The notes: a model not told the origin generated them from the letters alone. Shown: positions 7,457 to 17,253, counted from the first letter of the stretch. The stretch: 64,000 nt of DNA from Anthropogastromicrobium aceti (GCF_025567095.1 NZ_JAOQJH010000017.1); one strand, 5' to 3'. Made by a program: numbers and translations.

Positions 7457-9013
7457 ATGCTGCAAATAAAAAATTTAACACTGACACATAAAAAGGATTT
7501 GCGTGAAATTTTAAGTAACTTTTCCTGCGTATTTAACAACGGCGATAAAGCCGTAATCATTGGTGAAGAAGGAAACGGAAAATCAACTCTTTTAAAGTGG
7601 CTGTATGATCCGTCACTAGTCGAGGAATACTGTGAGGCAGAGGGGGAGCGCCTTGTATCAGGCGAAGTGCTCGGGTATCTTGCGCAAGAGCTGCCAAAAG
7701 AAGATCAGCAAAAAAGTGTCTATGAATTTTTTTCGGAACAAGAAAGCTTCTGGAATCAGACACCAAAAGAACTGAACCAAAAAGCAGTAAAATTTCACAT
7801 AGCTCCTGACTTTTTTTACAGGGAGCAGCAAATGAGCACGCTTTCTGGTGGAGAGAAGGTAAAGGCACAGCTGATGCGAATCCTTTTCGCAGAACCAACT
7901 GTCCTGTTGCTCGATGAGCCATCAAACGACATTGACATTGAGACATTAGAGACACTTGAAGAGCTGATTTTATCGTGGGACAAGATCGTCATCTATATTT
8001 CGCATGATGAAACCTTAATTGAACGCACGGCGAATAAGATTATTCATATCGAGCAGATTCGCCGCAAGACAAAGAGCCGCTTTTGCATCGCAAACACAAG
8101 CTACACAGAATATCTCAAAAATCGCAGCAGCCAGATGGAGAATCAGGCACGCCAGGCGGCAGATGAGCGCCGCCAGAAGCAAATCCGTGATGAGAAATTC
8201 CAAAGAATATATCAGAGCGTCGAACATGCACAAGCGGTAATTACGCGTCAAAATCCGTCCGGTGGACGTCTCCTAAAGAAAAAGATGCACGCTGTCAAGT
8301 CAATGGGACGCCGTTTTGAGCGGGAGGACGAGAACATGACCGCCATGCCAGAGGAGGAGACCGCGATCTACTTTGAGCTTGGAACGAAGGACTCGCAAAT
8401 TCCGGCGGGAAAAACGGTACTTGACTATTCGCTTGATCAGCTGACCTCGCCGGATGGCGGCCGTGTGTTGGCAGAGCATATTTCGCTTCGCATTCGCGGC
8501 AGCGAGAAGATTTGCATCATTGGAAAGAATGGAGTCGGAAAAACAACACTTCTAAAAAAGATTGCAAAAGACCTTATGGAACGATCGGACATTCGTGCTG
8601 AATATATGCCGCAAAATTACGAAGATCAGCTTGACCTGTCGCTCACGCCAGTTGAATATTTAAACACAACTGGCGACAAGGAGGAGATGACGCGGATTCG
8701 TACGTATCTTGGAGCACTCAAATATACGGCAGACGAGATGGATCATCCTATCCGGGAATTGTCTGGTGGACAAAAGGCAAAGGTTCTTCTTTTAAAGATG
8801 AGTTTGTCAAATGCAAATGTCCTAATTCTTGATGAGCCGACAAGAAACTTTTCGCCATTGTCTGGTCCTGTCATCCGTCAGATGCTTGCCGCATTTCCGG
8901 GGGCGATCATCAGCATTTCCCATGACCGAAAATATATCATGGAGGTGTGTGAGAAAGTGTATCGCCTAGAAACACACGGGTTAGTGGAAACAAACTTGCA
9001 AAGCGAAGGATAA
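7457..9013 (+). CDS. ABC-F ATPase, probable ribosome-protection resistance protein
   Basis: Two ABC domains without membrane segments: Walker A at 36-43 and 356-363, LSGG signatures at 129 and 435, Walker B LLLDEP and LILDEP, and a charged interdomain linker at about 205-300. ABC-F proteins bind the ribosomal E site; the resistance subgroup displaces antibiotics. The 518-residue length, the TRNFSPLS segment after the second Walker B and the attenuator leader all suggest the resistance type; the drug class cannot be read. The start is ATG 7457. An upstream in-frame ATG at 7280 would make the leader hairpins coding and is unlikely. A strong terminator follows. Confidence 0.85.
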   Translation: MLQIKNLTLTHKKDLREILSNFSCVFNNGDKAVIIGEEGNGKSTLLKWLYDPSLVEEYCEAEGERLVSGEVLGYLAQELPKEDQQKSVYEFFSEQESFWNQTPKELNQKAVKFHIAPDFFYREQQMSTLSGGEKVKAQLMRILFAEPTVLLLDEPSNDIDIETLETLEELILSWDKIVIYISHDETLIERTANKIIHIEQIRRKTKSRFCIANTSYTEYLKNRSSQMENQARQAADERRQKQIRDEKFQRIYQSVEHAQAVITRQNPSGGRLLKKKMHAVKSMGRRFEREDENMTAMPEEETAIYFELGTKDSQIPAGKTVLDYSLDQLTSPDGGRVLAEHISLRIRGSEKICIIGKNGVGKTTLLKKIAKDLMERSDIRAEYMPQNYEDQLDLSLTPVEYLNTTGDKEEMTRIRTYLGALKYTADEMDHPIRELSGGQKAKVLLLKMSLSNANVLILDEPTRNFSPLSGPVIRQMLAAFPGAIISISHDRKYIMEVCEKVYRLETHGLVETNLQSEG

Positions 9014-9061
9014 ATCCGGAAAAACAGTGCAAAATAAGGAAAAATAAGCAAAAAAACAAAA

Positions 9062-9093
9062 AAGGTAGGCACTTCTGTGCTTGCCTTTTTTTT
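9062..9093 (+). terminator. Terminator after the ABC-F gene
   Basis: Arms AAGGTAGGCAC and GTGCTTGCCTT form an 11-pair stem (two G-U pairs) with a four-base loop and a run of eight T. The right arm also supplies the -35 box of the suf promoter. Confidence 0.9.
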
Positions 9094-9159
9094 AACAATG
9101 TTGTATAATAAGCCAGTATCAACCTATAAAAACCGTAGGAAATAGGTTTGAATAGGTTT
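9081..9159 (+). promoter_or_regulatory. suf operon promoter with downstream AATAGGTTT repeats
   Basis: TTGCCT (9081-9086) and TATAAT (9104-9109), spacer 17, place the transcript start near 9116. Just after it lie AACCTAT (9121-9127) and two direct copies of AATAGGTTT (9141-9149, 9151-9159). The first forms an inverted repeat with the second. Their position over the early transcribed region suggests an operator, for example for an Rrf2-type iron-sulfur sensor; no such gene is in the window. Confidence 0.55.
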
Positions 9160-9216
9160 TAAAACTTTATTGGTTCGCCATAATATTCATTATTATTATT
9201 TTGAGGAGGCACTGCG

Positions 9217-9957
9217 ATGTCAGCACCATTATTACAGATAGAAGGATTATCAGTTCGCGTAGAGGATAAAGAGATTCTGCACGGAATTGATCTGCAGATT
9301 AAAAAAGGAGAAACCCATGTTTTGATGGGACCAAACGGAGCTGGAAAGTCTACACTTGGTTATGCACTTATGGGAAATCCTAAGTATCAGATTACTGGAG
9401 GAAAGATCCTGTTTGAGGGTAAGGATATTTCTGAAGAAACACCGGATAAGAGAGCAAAAGATGGAATGTTCTTATCTTTCCAGAATCCAATTGAGATTCC
9501 AGGTGTATCTTTAACAAACTTTATCCGCAGCGGCGTAGAACAGCGCACTGGAAAGAGAATCCGTTTCTTTGCATATAAGAAGGAGCTTGAGGAAATGATG
9601 AAGGTTCTTCAGATGGATCAGTCCTATGCAGAGAGAGATTTAAATGTAGGTTTTTCAGGTGGTGAGAAAAAGAAGGCTGAGATTTTACAGATGTTAATGT
9701 TAAAGCCATCTTTTGCAATTCTTGATGAGACAGACTCTGGTTTGGATGTTGATGCAGTAAGAACTGTATCAAGCGGTGTAGAAGAGTATCAAAAGAGCAT
9801 TCACGGCGGTCTTTTAATTATCACACACAGCACAAGAATCTTAGAGTCTCTTCACGTAGATGCTACTCACGTTCTTGTAGATGGACGTATTGTGGCATCA
9901 GGAGATGGATCTTTAGTAGATGAGATCAACGAAAACGGTTTTGAGCGTTTTCTGTAA
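9217..9957 (+). CDS. sufC: Fe-S assembly ATPase SufC
   Basis: SufC is the soluble ABC-type ATPase of the SufBCD scaffold that builds iron-sulfur clusters in the cytoplasm. The 246-residue protein has Walker A GPNGAGKST, signature FSGGEKKKAEI and Walker B-type AILDETDSGLD, the last being characteristic of SufC. A GAGGAGG site lies before the ATG. It is the first gene of a compact five-gene operon and follows a leader of about 100 bases. Confidence 0.96.
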   Translation: MSAPLLQIEGLSVRVEDKEILHGIDLQIKKGETHVLMGPNGAGKSTLGYALMGNPKYQITGGKILFEGKDISEETPDKRAKDGMFLSFQNPIEIPGVSLTNFIRSGVEQRTGKRIRFFAYKKELEEMMKVLQMDQSYAERDLNVGFSGGEKKKAEILQMLMLKPSFAILDETDSGLDVDAVRTVSSGVEEYQKSIHGGLLIITHSTRILESLHVDATHVLVDGRIVASGDGSLVDEINENGFERFL

Positions 9958-9984
9958 TAGGATAGAAGGAGACGCAAAGCGATT

Positions 9985-11394
9985 ATGAAAGAAAAGACTT
10001 ATGTAGAAGATGTCGATAGAAGCATGTATGACTTTAGAAATGAAGACAAAGATGCTTATAAAGTAAAGGAAGGTTTGAATCCTGAAATTGTAGAGCAGAT
10101 TTCAAGCGAGAAGCATGATCCAGAGTGGATGAAAGAATTTCGTATGAAATCTCTTGAGATTTTCAATAATAGTACGATGCCGGATGAATGGGGTCCATCC
10201 ATTGAGGGACTTGATATGGATAACATTGTAACTTATGTTCGTCCAAACACTCATATGGCAGCAAAGTGGTCAGAGGTTCCGGAAGAAATTAAGGATACTT
10301 TTGAAAAGCTTGGTATCCCGAAGGCAGAGCGTGAGTCTCTGGCTGGTGTTGGTGCTCAGTACGACTCTGAGCTTGTTTATCACAATGTAAAGGAAGAGGT
10401 AGCAGCACAGGGCGTTATCTATACTGATATGGAGAGCGCATTAAATGGCGAGTATGCAGATATGGTACACAAGCACTTTATGAAGCTTGTTCCTCCGACT
10501 GATCATAAATTTGCCGCACTTCATGGCGCTGTATGGTCTGGCGGTTCCTTCGTCTATGTTCCAAAGGGTGTATCCGTTACCATTCCATTACAGTCTTATT
10601 TCAGACTGAATGCACCAGGTGCAGGTCAGTTTGAGCATACACTTATCATCGTTGATGAGGGTGCATATCTGCACTTTATTGAGGGATGTTCAGCACCAAA
10701 GTATAACGTGGCTAATCTTCATGCAGGCTGCGTGGAGCTGTTTGTTGGAAAGAATGCGACACTTCGCTATTCCACTATCGAGAACTGGTCCAAGAACATG
10801 TACAACTTAAATACAAAGCGTGCAAAAGTTGAAGAAGGCGGAAAGATTGAGTGGGTATCTGGTTCATTTGGTTCTCATGTATCTTATTTGTACCCGATGA
10901 GTATCTTAAACGGTGAGGGTGCAAGCGCTGAGTTTACAGGAATTACCTTTGCCGGAAAGGGTCAGAATCTGGATACTGGTACAAAGGTAGTTCACAATGC
11001 ACCTAATACGTCCTCCTATGTAAATACAAAGTCTATTTCCAAGGATGGCGGTGTAAGTACCTTTAGAAGCAGCGTTGTTGTAAACAGCAAGGCAAAGCAC
11101 AGCAAGTCAGCTGTCTCTTGTCAGTCTCTGATGCTTGATGATATTTCACGTTCTGATACAATTCCGGCTATGGATATCCGCACAAAGGATGCCAATATCG
11201 GTCATGAGGCAAGAATCGGACGAATCAGCGATGAGGCTGTATTCTATCTGATGTCAAGAGGTATTTCAGAGGAAGATGCAAGAGCGATGATCGTCAGCGG
11301 ATTTGCAGATGAAGTATCAAAGGAACTGCCGCTTGAGTATGCAATGGAGATGAACAATCTGATTCGCCTGGAGATGAAGGGCAGCATCGGATAA
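9985..11394 (+). CDS. sufB: Fe-S scaffold protein SufB
   Basis: SufB is the core scaffold subunit on which clusters are assembled, forming SufBC2D. The 469-residue protein has the usual length, an N-terminal helical part and the long right-handed beta-helix, with conserved blocks such as HAAVWSGGSFVYVPKGV-type (shown here as HGAVWSGG and VPKGVSVTIP), ARIGRISDEAVFYLMSRGI and the C254-type cysteine in EGCSAPKY. It directly follows sufC, and its stop codon shares a base with the first possible start of sufD. Confidence 0.96.
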   Translation: MKEKTYVEDVDRSMYDFRNEDKDAYKVKEGLNPEIVEQISSEKHDPEWMKEFRMKSLEIFNNSTMPDEWGPSIEGLDMDNIVTYVRPNTHMAAKWSEVPEEIKDTFEKLGIPKAERESLAGVGAQYDSELVYHNVKEEVAAQGVIYTDMESALNGEYADMVHKHFMKLVPPTDHKFAALHGAVWSGGSFVYVPKGVSVTIPLQSYFRLNAPGAGQFEHTLIIVDEGAYLHFIEGCSAPKYNVANLHAGCVELFVGKNATLRYSTIENWSKNMYNLNTKRAKVEEGGKIEWVSGSFGSHVSYLYPMSILNGEGASAEFTGITFAGKGQNLDTGTKVVHNAPNTSSYVNTKSISKDGGVSTFRSSVVVNSKAKHSKSAVSCQSLMLDDISRSDTIPAMDIRTKDANIGHEARIGRISDEAVFYLMSRGISEEDARAMIVSGFADEVSKELPLEYAMEMNNLIRLEMKGSIG

Positions 11395-12482
11395 TGGAGA
11401 GAGGTGAACACGTTTTGGAGATGAAGATAAATAAATTGCCGGCCGGAACATGGAGATGGCTGCATATGAATAATGCTCGCATTGAGCAGGAAGCAGATCT
11501 GGCGTTATGTCAGGTTGCGATTCAATGTCCAGATGCGATTGTGAAGACAGAAACATCAGAGGAACAGCTTAATCAAATTCGTACAGGTATGGGCGAAGAT
11601 ATGACAAAGCTGCTGCAGGAGTCTAAAACACAGGCAATCTGTTTTACAGCAGAGGAAGGTGTAAAGGAGGCAGCTCCAGTAACACTTTCATTTGGCTATC
11701 AGGATACTGACCGCAAGGGAAATAGAATTGATCTGTATTTGAAAGAAAATAGTGAGATGACAGTTGTAATGGATTATCACAGCAGCGAGGGTACTGGTAC
11801 TGCTGCAATTCAGACAAAGATTCATGCAGAGAAGAATGCAAAGTTAAAGTTGATTCAGATTGAGCGTCTTGGAGAAGGCTTTGATTGCATGAATGATATC
11901 GGTGCCTACTGCGAAGATGGTGCAGGAGTTGAACTCGTACAGCTGATCATCGGTGGAAAAAATGTCTATATGGGTGCAGAGACAACACTTGCTGGAAAGG
12001 AATCTGATTTTACAGCAGCAATAGGCTATCAGGTGACAGGCGAAAATCGTCTTGATATGAATTACAATGCTGTTCATGAGGGCAAGAAGACAACGAGCAG
12101 CATGACAGCAAATGGTGTGCTTCGCGATCATGCAAAGAAACTGTTTCGCGGTACCATTGATTTTAAGAAGGGTGCAAAAGGTGCAAAGGGTGATGAGTTA
12201 GAGGATGTACTTCTTCTGGATGATGGCGTTCAGAATCAGACAATCCCGTTGATTCTTTGTGCAGAGGAGGATGTAGAAGGAAATCATGGCGCATCCATCG
12301 GAAGCCTTGATGATGAGCTGATTTTCTATCTGGAATCAAGAGGAATCAGTGAAGAGGCTGCATATGAGCTGATGGCAAAGGCAAGATTAAAGGCTGTCTG
12401 CAAGAAGATTCCGGTTGAAGGTCTTCGCGCAGAACTTAACGAAATGTTAGATGGCGAGGAGCCGGTTGGAGAGGAGCAGTAA
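11394..12482 (+). CDS. sufD: Fe-S assembly protein SufD
   Basis: SufD is the SufB paralogue of the SufBC2D scaffold. The protein is about 360 residues. Its C-terminal half carries the paired block HGASIGSLDDELIFYLESRGISEEAA, parallel to that in SufB. The first possible start (ATG 11394) overlaps the sufB stop; TTG 11415 and ATG 11421 follow a GAGAGAGG site and may be the real starts, giving a protein shorter by 7 to 9 residues. The sufS start follows its stop after one base. Confidence 0.92.
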   Translation: MERGEHVLEMKINKLPAGTWRWLHMNNARIEQEADLALCQVAIQCPDAIVKTETSEEQLNQIRTGMGEDMTKLLQESKTQAICFTAEEGVKEAAPVTLSFGYQDTDRKGNRIDLYLKENSEMTVVMDYHSSEGTGTAAIQTKIHAEKNAKLKLIQIERLGEGFDCMNDIGAYCEDGAGVELVQLIIGGKNVYMGAETTLAGKESDFTAAIGYQVTGENRLDMNYNAVHEGKKTTSSMTANGVLRDHAKKLFRGTIDFKKGAKGAKGDELEDVLLLDDGVQNQTIPLILCAEEDVEGNHGASIGSLDDELIFYLESRGISEEAAYELMAKARLKAVCKKIPVEGLRAELNEMLDGEEPVGEEQ

Positions 12483-12483
12483 A

Positions 12484-13722
12484 ATGACGACAGAAGAAAG
12501 GAAGGCAGAAGATGCACGCTTTCGCCAGGAATATCCACTGTTTGCACAGTATCCAGAGCTGATTTATCTGGATAACGCAGCGACCACGCAAAAGCCATCA
12601 TGTGTCATTCAGGCAGAATCAGCATTTTATGAAAAATATAATGCTAACCCATTCCGTGGTGTTTATGAGCTGGCCGAGTTTGCTACAGAGCATTATGAGG
12701 AGGCTAGAGCAGCTGTTGCAGAGCTTCTTCATGCAAATACAGATGAGATTGTTTTTACCAGAAATGCATCAGAGAGTCTGAATTTGATTGCATACAGTTT
12801 AGGAAATCTTGTGCTTCGTCCTGGCGATGAGGTTCTTGTCAGCATTATGGAACATCACAGCAATCTGCTTGTATGGCAGCAGGCAGCAAAGCGCACTGGA
12901 GCAACGCTTCGTTATCTTGACTGCACACAGGATGGAAAGATTACCGCCGAGATGGTAGAGTCTGCTATTACTGATAAAACAAAAATCTTCGCTGTGACTC
13001 AGATTTCAAATGTACTGGGATGGAAAAATGATATTAAATCATTTGCAGAGATCTGTCATAGAAAAGGCTGTCTGATTGTAGCAGATGGCGCGCAGAGCGT
13101 TCCTCATATTGAGGTCGATGTCAAGGCACTTGATGTTGATTTTCTGGCATTTTCCGGCCATAAGATGATGGGACCAATGGGTATTGGTGCGCTGTATGGA
13201 AAGAAGGAATTGTTGGAATCAATGCCGCCGTTCTTATTTGGCGGAGAGATGATTGATACTGTCACAAGAGAGGGTGCCGTGTATGCACCAGTTCCGCATA
13301 AGTTTGAGGCAGGCACTGTTAATGCAGCAGGTGCAGTTGGACTTATGGCAGCGATCCGTTACTTAAAAGAGATTGGATTTGATACTATTGAAAGACGTGA
13401 GGCAGAATTAACGCAGTATGCAGTAAAGCGCCTTTTGGCAATTCCTGGCGTGCACATTCTTGGTTCACAGGATCCAAGTGAGCATCACAGCATTGTGACA
13501 TTCCTTGTTGACAATGTGCATCCGCATGATGTTGCATCTATTCTTGATATGGATCACATTGCAGTACGCGCAGGTCATCATTGTGCACAGCCGCTTCTGC
13601 AGCATTTAAATACGTCAGCAACCACACGTGCAAGTTTTGCATTTTATAATACAATGGAAGAGGTTGATGCTCTGGCAGAGAGCCTCGCTCAGGTAAGAAG
13701 GAGGATGGGTTACGTTGACTAA
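12484..13722 (+). CDS. sufS: Cysteine desulfurase SufS
   Basis: SufS is a PLP enzyme that takes sulfur from cysteine and passes it to SufU. The PLP lysine is K227 in SGHKMMGPMG and the active cysteine is C367 in RAGHHCAQP, both in the type II (SufS/CsdA) context. The ATG at 12484 follows GGAGAGGAG; an upstream in-frame ATG at 12451 lies inside sufD and lacks support. Length is 412 residues, normal for SufS. A second, type I desulfurase gene lies at 47594. Confidence 0.96.
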   Translation: MTTEERKAEDARFRQEYPLFAQYPELIYLDNAATTQKPSCVIQAESAFYEKYNANPFRGVYELAEFATEHYEEARAAVAELLHANTDEIVFTRNASESLNLIAYSLGNLVLRPGDEVLVSIMEHHSNLLVWQQAAKRTGATLRYLDCTQDGKITAEMVESAITDKTKIFAVTQISNVLGWKNDIKSFAEICHRKGCLIVADGAQSVPHIEVDVKALDVDFLAFSGHKMMGPMGIGALYGKKELLESMPPFLFGGEMIDTVTREGAVYAPVPHKFEAGTVNAAGAVGLMAAIRYLKEIGFDTIERREAELTQYAVKRLLAIPGVHILGSQDPSEHHSIVTFLVDNVHPHDVASILDMDHIAVRAGHHCAQPLLQHLNTSATTRASFAFYNTMEEVDALAESLAQVRRRMGYVD

Positions 13723-14185
13723 CAAAACCTTTTATAATGAAATTTTAATAGATCACAACATGCATCCGGGTCACAAGCATGATTTAGACGATGCAAACAT
13801 GGTGATGGAAGGCTTAAATCCAACATGTGGTGATCATATTTGGCTGAAGCTCAAGGTTGAAGATGGCGTGATCGTAGATGGCTCCTTCGTAGGCGAGGGC
13901 TGTGCAGTTTCTCAGGCATCTGCTGATATGATGCTCGATCTGATTATCGGACAGAAGGTAGAGGATGCCGAGAAATTGGCAGATAACTTCTTAAAGATGA
14001 TCAAGGGAACAGCTACAGAAGAAGAAATTGAAAGTCTTGAAGAGGCATCTGCGCTTGAGGATATCGCGCATATGCCGGCACGTGTAAAGTGTGCAGTGCT
14101 CGGATGGCATACCATGGAAGAGATGCTTAAATGTGATAAGTGCAGCGGACATGGGGAGTGCAGTCACTGCGACACGGAAGGGTAA
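13715..14185 (+). CDS. sufU: Sulfur-transfer protein SufU with Cys-rich tail
   Basis: SufU is the zinc-dependent sulfurtransferase partner of SufS. Zinc-site residues are C38, D40, C63 and C126 (NPTCGD, GEGCAVSQAS, VKCAVLGW). It starts at TTG 13715, overlapping the end of sufS by 8 bases, with AGGAGG about 11 bases upstream; no ATG fits. An added C-terminal tail carries C140, C143, C149 and C152 (CxxC-x5-CxxC), which is absent from Bacillus-type SufU and looks like a small metal knuckle. Confidence 0.93.
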   Translation: MTNKTFYNEILIDHNMHPGHKHDLDDANMVMEGLNPTCGDHIWLKLKVEDGVIVDGSFVGEGCAVSQASADMMLDLIIGQKVEDAEKLADNFLKMIKGTATEEEIESLEEASALEDIAHMPARVKCAVLGWHTMEEMLKCDKCSGHGECSHCDTEG

Positions 14186-14206
14186 TAAGAAAAGTTTTGC
14201 TTAAAG

Positions 14207-14256
14207 AGTCTTACTGGTTTCCTTAAATGGAGATCAGTAAGGCTTTTGTGATTTTA
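14207..14256 (+). terminator. suf operon terminator
   Basis: AGTCTTACTG at 14207-14216 pairs with CAGTAAGGCT at 14235-14244, followed by TTTTGTGATTTT. It closes the five-gene suf operon. Confidence 0.75.
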
Positions 14257-14369
14257 AAATAAAAAACTCCTCATGTTTTTCAAAAAAATACATTGCAGCT
14301 TGCACCCTGCCTGTTTATAATAAAATCAGCAACTAATTGTACAAGGAAAAATAAAATGGAGGTACCAAA

Positions 14370-15530
14370 ATGAATCAGGCAAACTTAGCTAAATTGTTTC
14401 ATAATTACATTGAAAGCTACAATGTATTGACAGATGCGGAACACGATGAGCTTTATAAGTGGAGAGCGGTAAATCATTTTCAGAAGCATTGGAATCTTGA
14501 AGCCGATGAATTTGGTGAGATGTTTAAACAGGCTATGGAGCAGTCCTTTAATATTGTAAATAACAGTATTGTGCAGCCGGCAAACGGAATTGTTTTTCTG
14601 TGTAAGCAAGATAAGAAAACAGAAGAGGAAGTACGGGAAGAATTTAGAAAGCTGCTCGCACCAGATGGTGGTGATATCAGGGCGAGACAGGATCGGATTG
14701 ATACATTTGCTGCAGCAATTAATGAAAAGTTACAGAATGCTGCACCTGGCAAATGGAAGTATGATCAGGATAGAAGATCTATTATTATGTATCTGAGTTT
14801 TATTTCTCCAGATGACAATTTCATGTTTAAATCAACTGAGGCAAGAGCCTTTGCAAATGGCTGTGAATTTGGGGAAGATATCGGAAGCGGTCAGACGTTT
14901 AGACTTGATGTGTATTATCGAATGTGCAGAGAACTGGCAGAAGAAATTAAGAAGAATGAGAAACTGTGTGCGCTTTTAGAGGATAAACTGCAAGCCGAAG
15001 CAAATGTCGATGAGAATGAAACAAACTCAATCACAGAGGTTGCTGGCCGCTACAATATCTATGCGTATGATATCATTTATTGCGCGCATGCCTATAATTT
15101 GTATGGCGATATTCCAGTTCGTAAAAAAACAAAATTAAGCAGCATCGAGCAGAAAAAGCAGGACAGACAAATTCGGATACAGGAACTAGCATCACAGCGT
15201 GATGAGGCAAAGGAACAGATTGAGCAGGTGGACGCTCAGTTAAAAGAAAATTCACTGCCAGATCTTACTGGCATGACCGTAAAAAACATTCGCTATGGGG
15301 CAGGAACAGTAGCAGAGCAAAGTGGCAAATATCTCACCGTGGAATTTTCAGCCGGTACAAAGAAGTTTGTGCTTCCAGATGCAGTGGCAAAAGGCTTTTT
15401 AAAGATCGAAGATGCGGATACCATGGGAAGTTTTGAAAAAATTGGCTTGCTTACGGAAAGAAAAGAAAAATATACGAGAGAAATTGAAATGCTGACGACA
15501 GAGATCACGAGATTAAGTCAGATAAAGTGA
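14370..15530 (+). CDS. Hypothetical protein with C-terminal beta-barrel and coiled coil
   Basis: I do not recognise this 386-residue soluble protein as a named family. Residues 1-75 form a conserved-looking helical start (DELYKWRAVNHFQKHW). Residues 255-290 and 365-386 are charged coiled coils. The segment at about 295-345 (GMTVKNIRYGAGTVAEQSGKYLTVEF then KKFVLPDAV) resembles the small beta-barrel found at the ends of some helicases and restriction-type proteins. It starts at ATG 14370 behind GGAGG and stands alone after the suf terminator. A DNA-related role is a guess from that barrel only. Confidence 0.6.
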   Translation: MNQANLAKLFHNYIESYNVLTDAEHDELYKWRAVNHFQKHWNLEADEFGEMFKQAMEQSFNIVNNSIVQPANGIVFLCKQDKKTEEEVREEFRKLLAPDGGDIRARQDRIDTFAAAINEKLQNAAPGKWKYDQDRRSIIMYLSFISPDDNFMFKSTEARAFANGCEFGEDIGSGQTFRLDVYYRMCRELAEEIKKNEKLCALLEDKLQAEANVDENETNSITEVAGRYNIYAYDIIYCAHAYNLYGDIPVRKKTKLSSIEQKKQDRQIRIQELASQRDEAKEQIEQVDAQLKENSLPDLTGMTVKNIRYGAGTVAEQSGKYLTVEFSAGTKKFVLPDAVAKGFLKIEDADTMGSFEKIGLLTERKEKYTREIEMLTTEITRLSQIK

Positions 15531-15616
15531 AAAATAAACCAATAAAGAGTCAGTATTTTAAAATAGAAAATCTACTAAGAACATAAAATAAAAAAAACAG
15601 GAGGAAAAGATGTACA

Positions 15617-17194
15617 ATGGAGAATTTTAAAGAAAAAATGCAGAAGTCTGGCATGGACACCTGCAACCGATGGGGAATTTATGAGGTAGCACTTGATGGA
15701 CCAAAGGAGGGCAATCCGTTTACCGAGCAGCATGTAATGGGAACATTTCACAGCATAAATGAGACCGTATCATGTGAGGGATTTTATGACGGAGATGGCA
15801 TTTACCGTATTCGTTTTATGCCATCCTTTGAGGGAGAGTATACCTATCAGATTCAGACCACATTTGGCAAAGAATATGAAGGCCATTTTACAGCTATAAA
15901 GCCAAAGGAGAACGCTCATGGGCCAGTGCGCGTTGCAAATACTTATCATATGGCTTACGAGGATGGCACGCCATATTATTCAATTGGAACAACCTGTTAT
16001 GTGTGGGAGCTACAGAGCGATGAATTAATTGAGCAAACATTTGATACACTCAAAAACAGTGCATTTAATAAGATCCGTTTCTGTATTTTTCCGAAACACT
16101 ATGATTATAACCTGCGTGAGCCGCGCTCCTACCCATATGAGGGTACCCCTATGGATTCGAGTGTGCTGACACCGGAAAATTTCTGGGATTATACCGGAAA
16201 GACCGAGGGCAATCACTGGGATTTCACACGCTTTAATCCAAAGCATTTTCAACATATTGAAAATTGTATTCGTCGTCTTGGTGAGCTTGGAATAGAGGCA
16301 GACCTGATTATGATGCATCCGTATGACCGCTGGGGCTTTTCGCAGATGACAAAAGAGCAGGACGATCTTTACTGGAACTATGCAGTTGCTCGCTTTAGTG
16401 CTTTTGCAAATGTATGGTGGTCACTGGCAAATGAGTATGATCTGATGCCACATAAAGCAATTCAGGATTGGGAGCGATATGCATCAATTCTGTGTGAAAA
16501 GGATCCATATCATCATATGCGTTCCATACATAACTGTGTGTCATTGTACGATTTTTCAAGACCGTGGATTACACATTGCAGCGTACAGCGCACTGATTTA
16601 TATAAGAGTTCTGAAATTACAAATGAACTCCGTGAGCGTTATCATAAGCCTGTTGTGCTTGACGAAATTGCTTATGAGGGTGATATACAGCATGGATGGG
16701 GAAATCTGACAGGAGAAGAGATGCTTCGCCGATTCTGGGAAGCAGCATGCAGGGGCGGCTATCCAGGTCACGGAGAGACCTATTTAAATAAGGAAAATAT
16801 TTTGTGGTGGTCACATGGCGGTATTCTTCATGGCGAGAGTCACAAGCGATTTGGCTTTTTATTAGATCGTTTAAAGGAAACACCAGGTCTTGGTCTGATG
16901 CCATATTCGCGCACGTGGGATGAAGTGTGTGCTGTGCCGCAGGAGATTACGCCTGGAGAGGCCGAGTGTGGCTGCAAGGAATATTATCTGATTTATTACA
17001 GCTTTATGCGTCCAACCTTCCGTGAGTTTCATTTCGACGATAAGTCAAGCTGGCATGTGCGCGTGCTCGATACTTGGAACATGACAATCGAAGATCGCGG
17101 CAGATTCCAAGGTAAATTCAAGGTAACACTTCAAGCAAAGCCGTATATGGCCGTGCAGATCTGGAGAGAGGGAACGGAGGTACACCTTAAATAA
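15617..17194 (+). CDS. Putative glycoside hydrolase (DUF5060/DUF4038/DUF5605 type)
   Basis: This 525-residue protein without signal peptide has an N-terminal beta-sandwich (residues about 12-95, DUF5060-like: WGIYEVALDGP, GFYDGDGIYRIRFMPSFEGEYTY). A TIM-barrel follows (about 110-420) with WSLANEYD and VVLDEIAYEGD, which supply the two likely catalytic acids of a clan A glycosidase. A C-terminal sandwich ends it. Related proteins act on plant or host glycans inside the cell. AGGAGG lies 12 bases before the ATG. Substrate is not predictable here, since no sugar transporter is adjacent. Confidence 0.8.
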   Translation: MENFKEKMQKSGMDTCNRWGIYEVALDGPKEGNPFTEQHVMGTFHSINETVSCEGFYDGDGIYRIRFMPSFEGEYTYQIQTTFGKEYEGHFTAIKPKENAHGPVRVANTYHMAYEDGTPYYSIGTTCYVWELQSDELIEQTFDTLKNSAFNKIRFCIFPKHYDYNLREPRSYPYEGTPMDSSVLTPENFWDYTGKTEGNHWDFTRFNPKHFQHIENCIRRLGELGIEADLIMMHPYDRWGFSQMTKEQDDLYWNYAVARFSAFANVWWSLANEYDLMPHKAIQDWERYASILCEKDPYHHMRSIHNCVSLYDFSRPWITHCSVQRTDLYKSSEITNELRERYHKPVVLDEIAYEGDIQHGWGNLTGEEMLRRFWEAACRGGYPGHGETYLNKENILWWSHGGILHGESHKRFGFLLDRLKETPGLGLMPYSRTWDEVCAVPQEITPGEAECGCKEYYLIYYSFMRPTFREFHFDDKSSWHVRVLDTWNMTIEDRGRFQGKFKVTLQAKPYMAVQIWREGTEVHLK

Positions 17195-17211
17195 TAGATA
17201 GAAAACCTTTC

Positions 17212-17253
17212 GGCAGCGATAAGGTGCGCAATTTGCATCTTACCGCTGCCTTT
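17212..17253 (+). terminator. Terminator after the glycoside hydrolase gene
   Basis: GGCAGCGATAAGGTGC and GCATCTTACCGCTGCC pair over 16 positions around a short loop, followed by TTTG. The T-run is short, so it may be a stability stem as much as a terminator. Confidence 0.65.
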
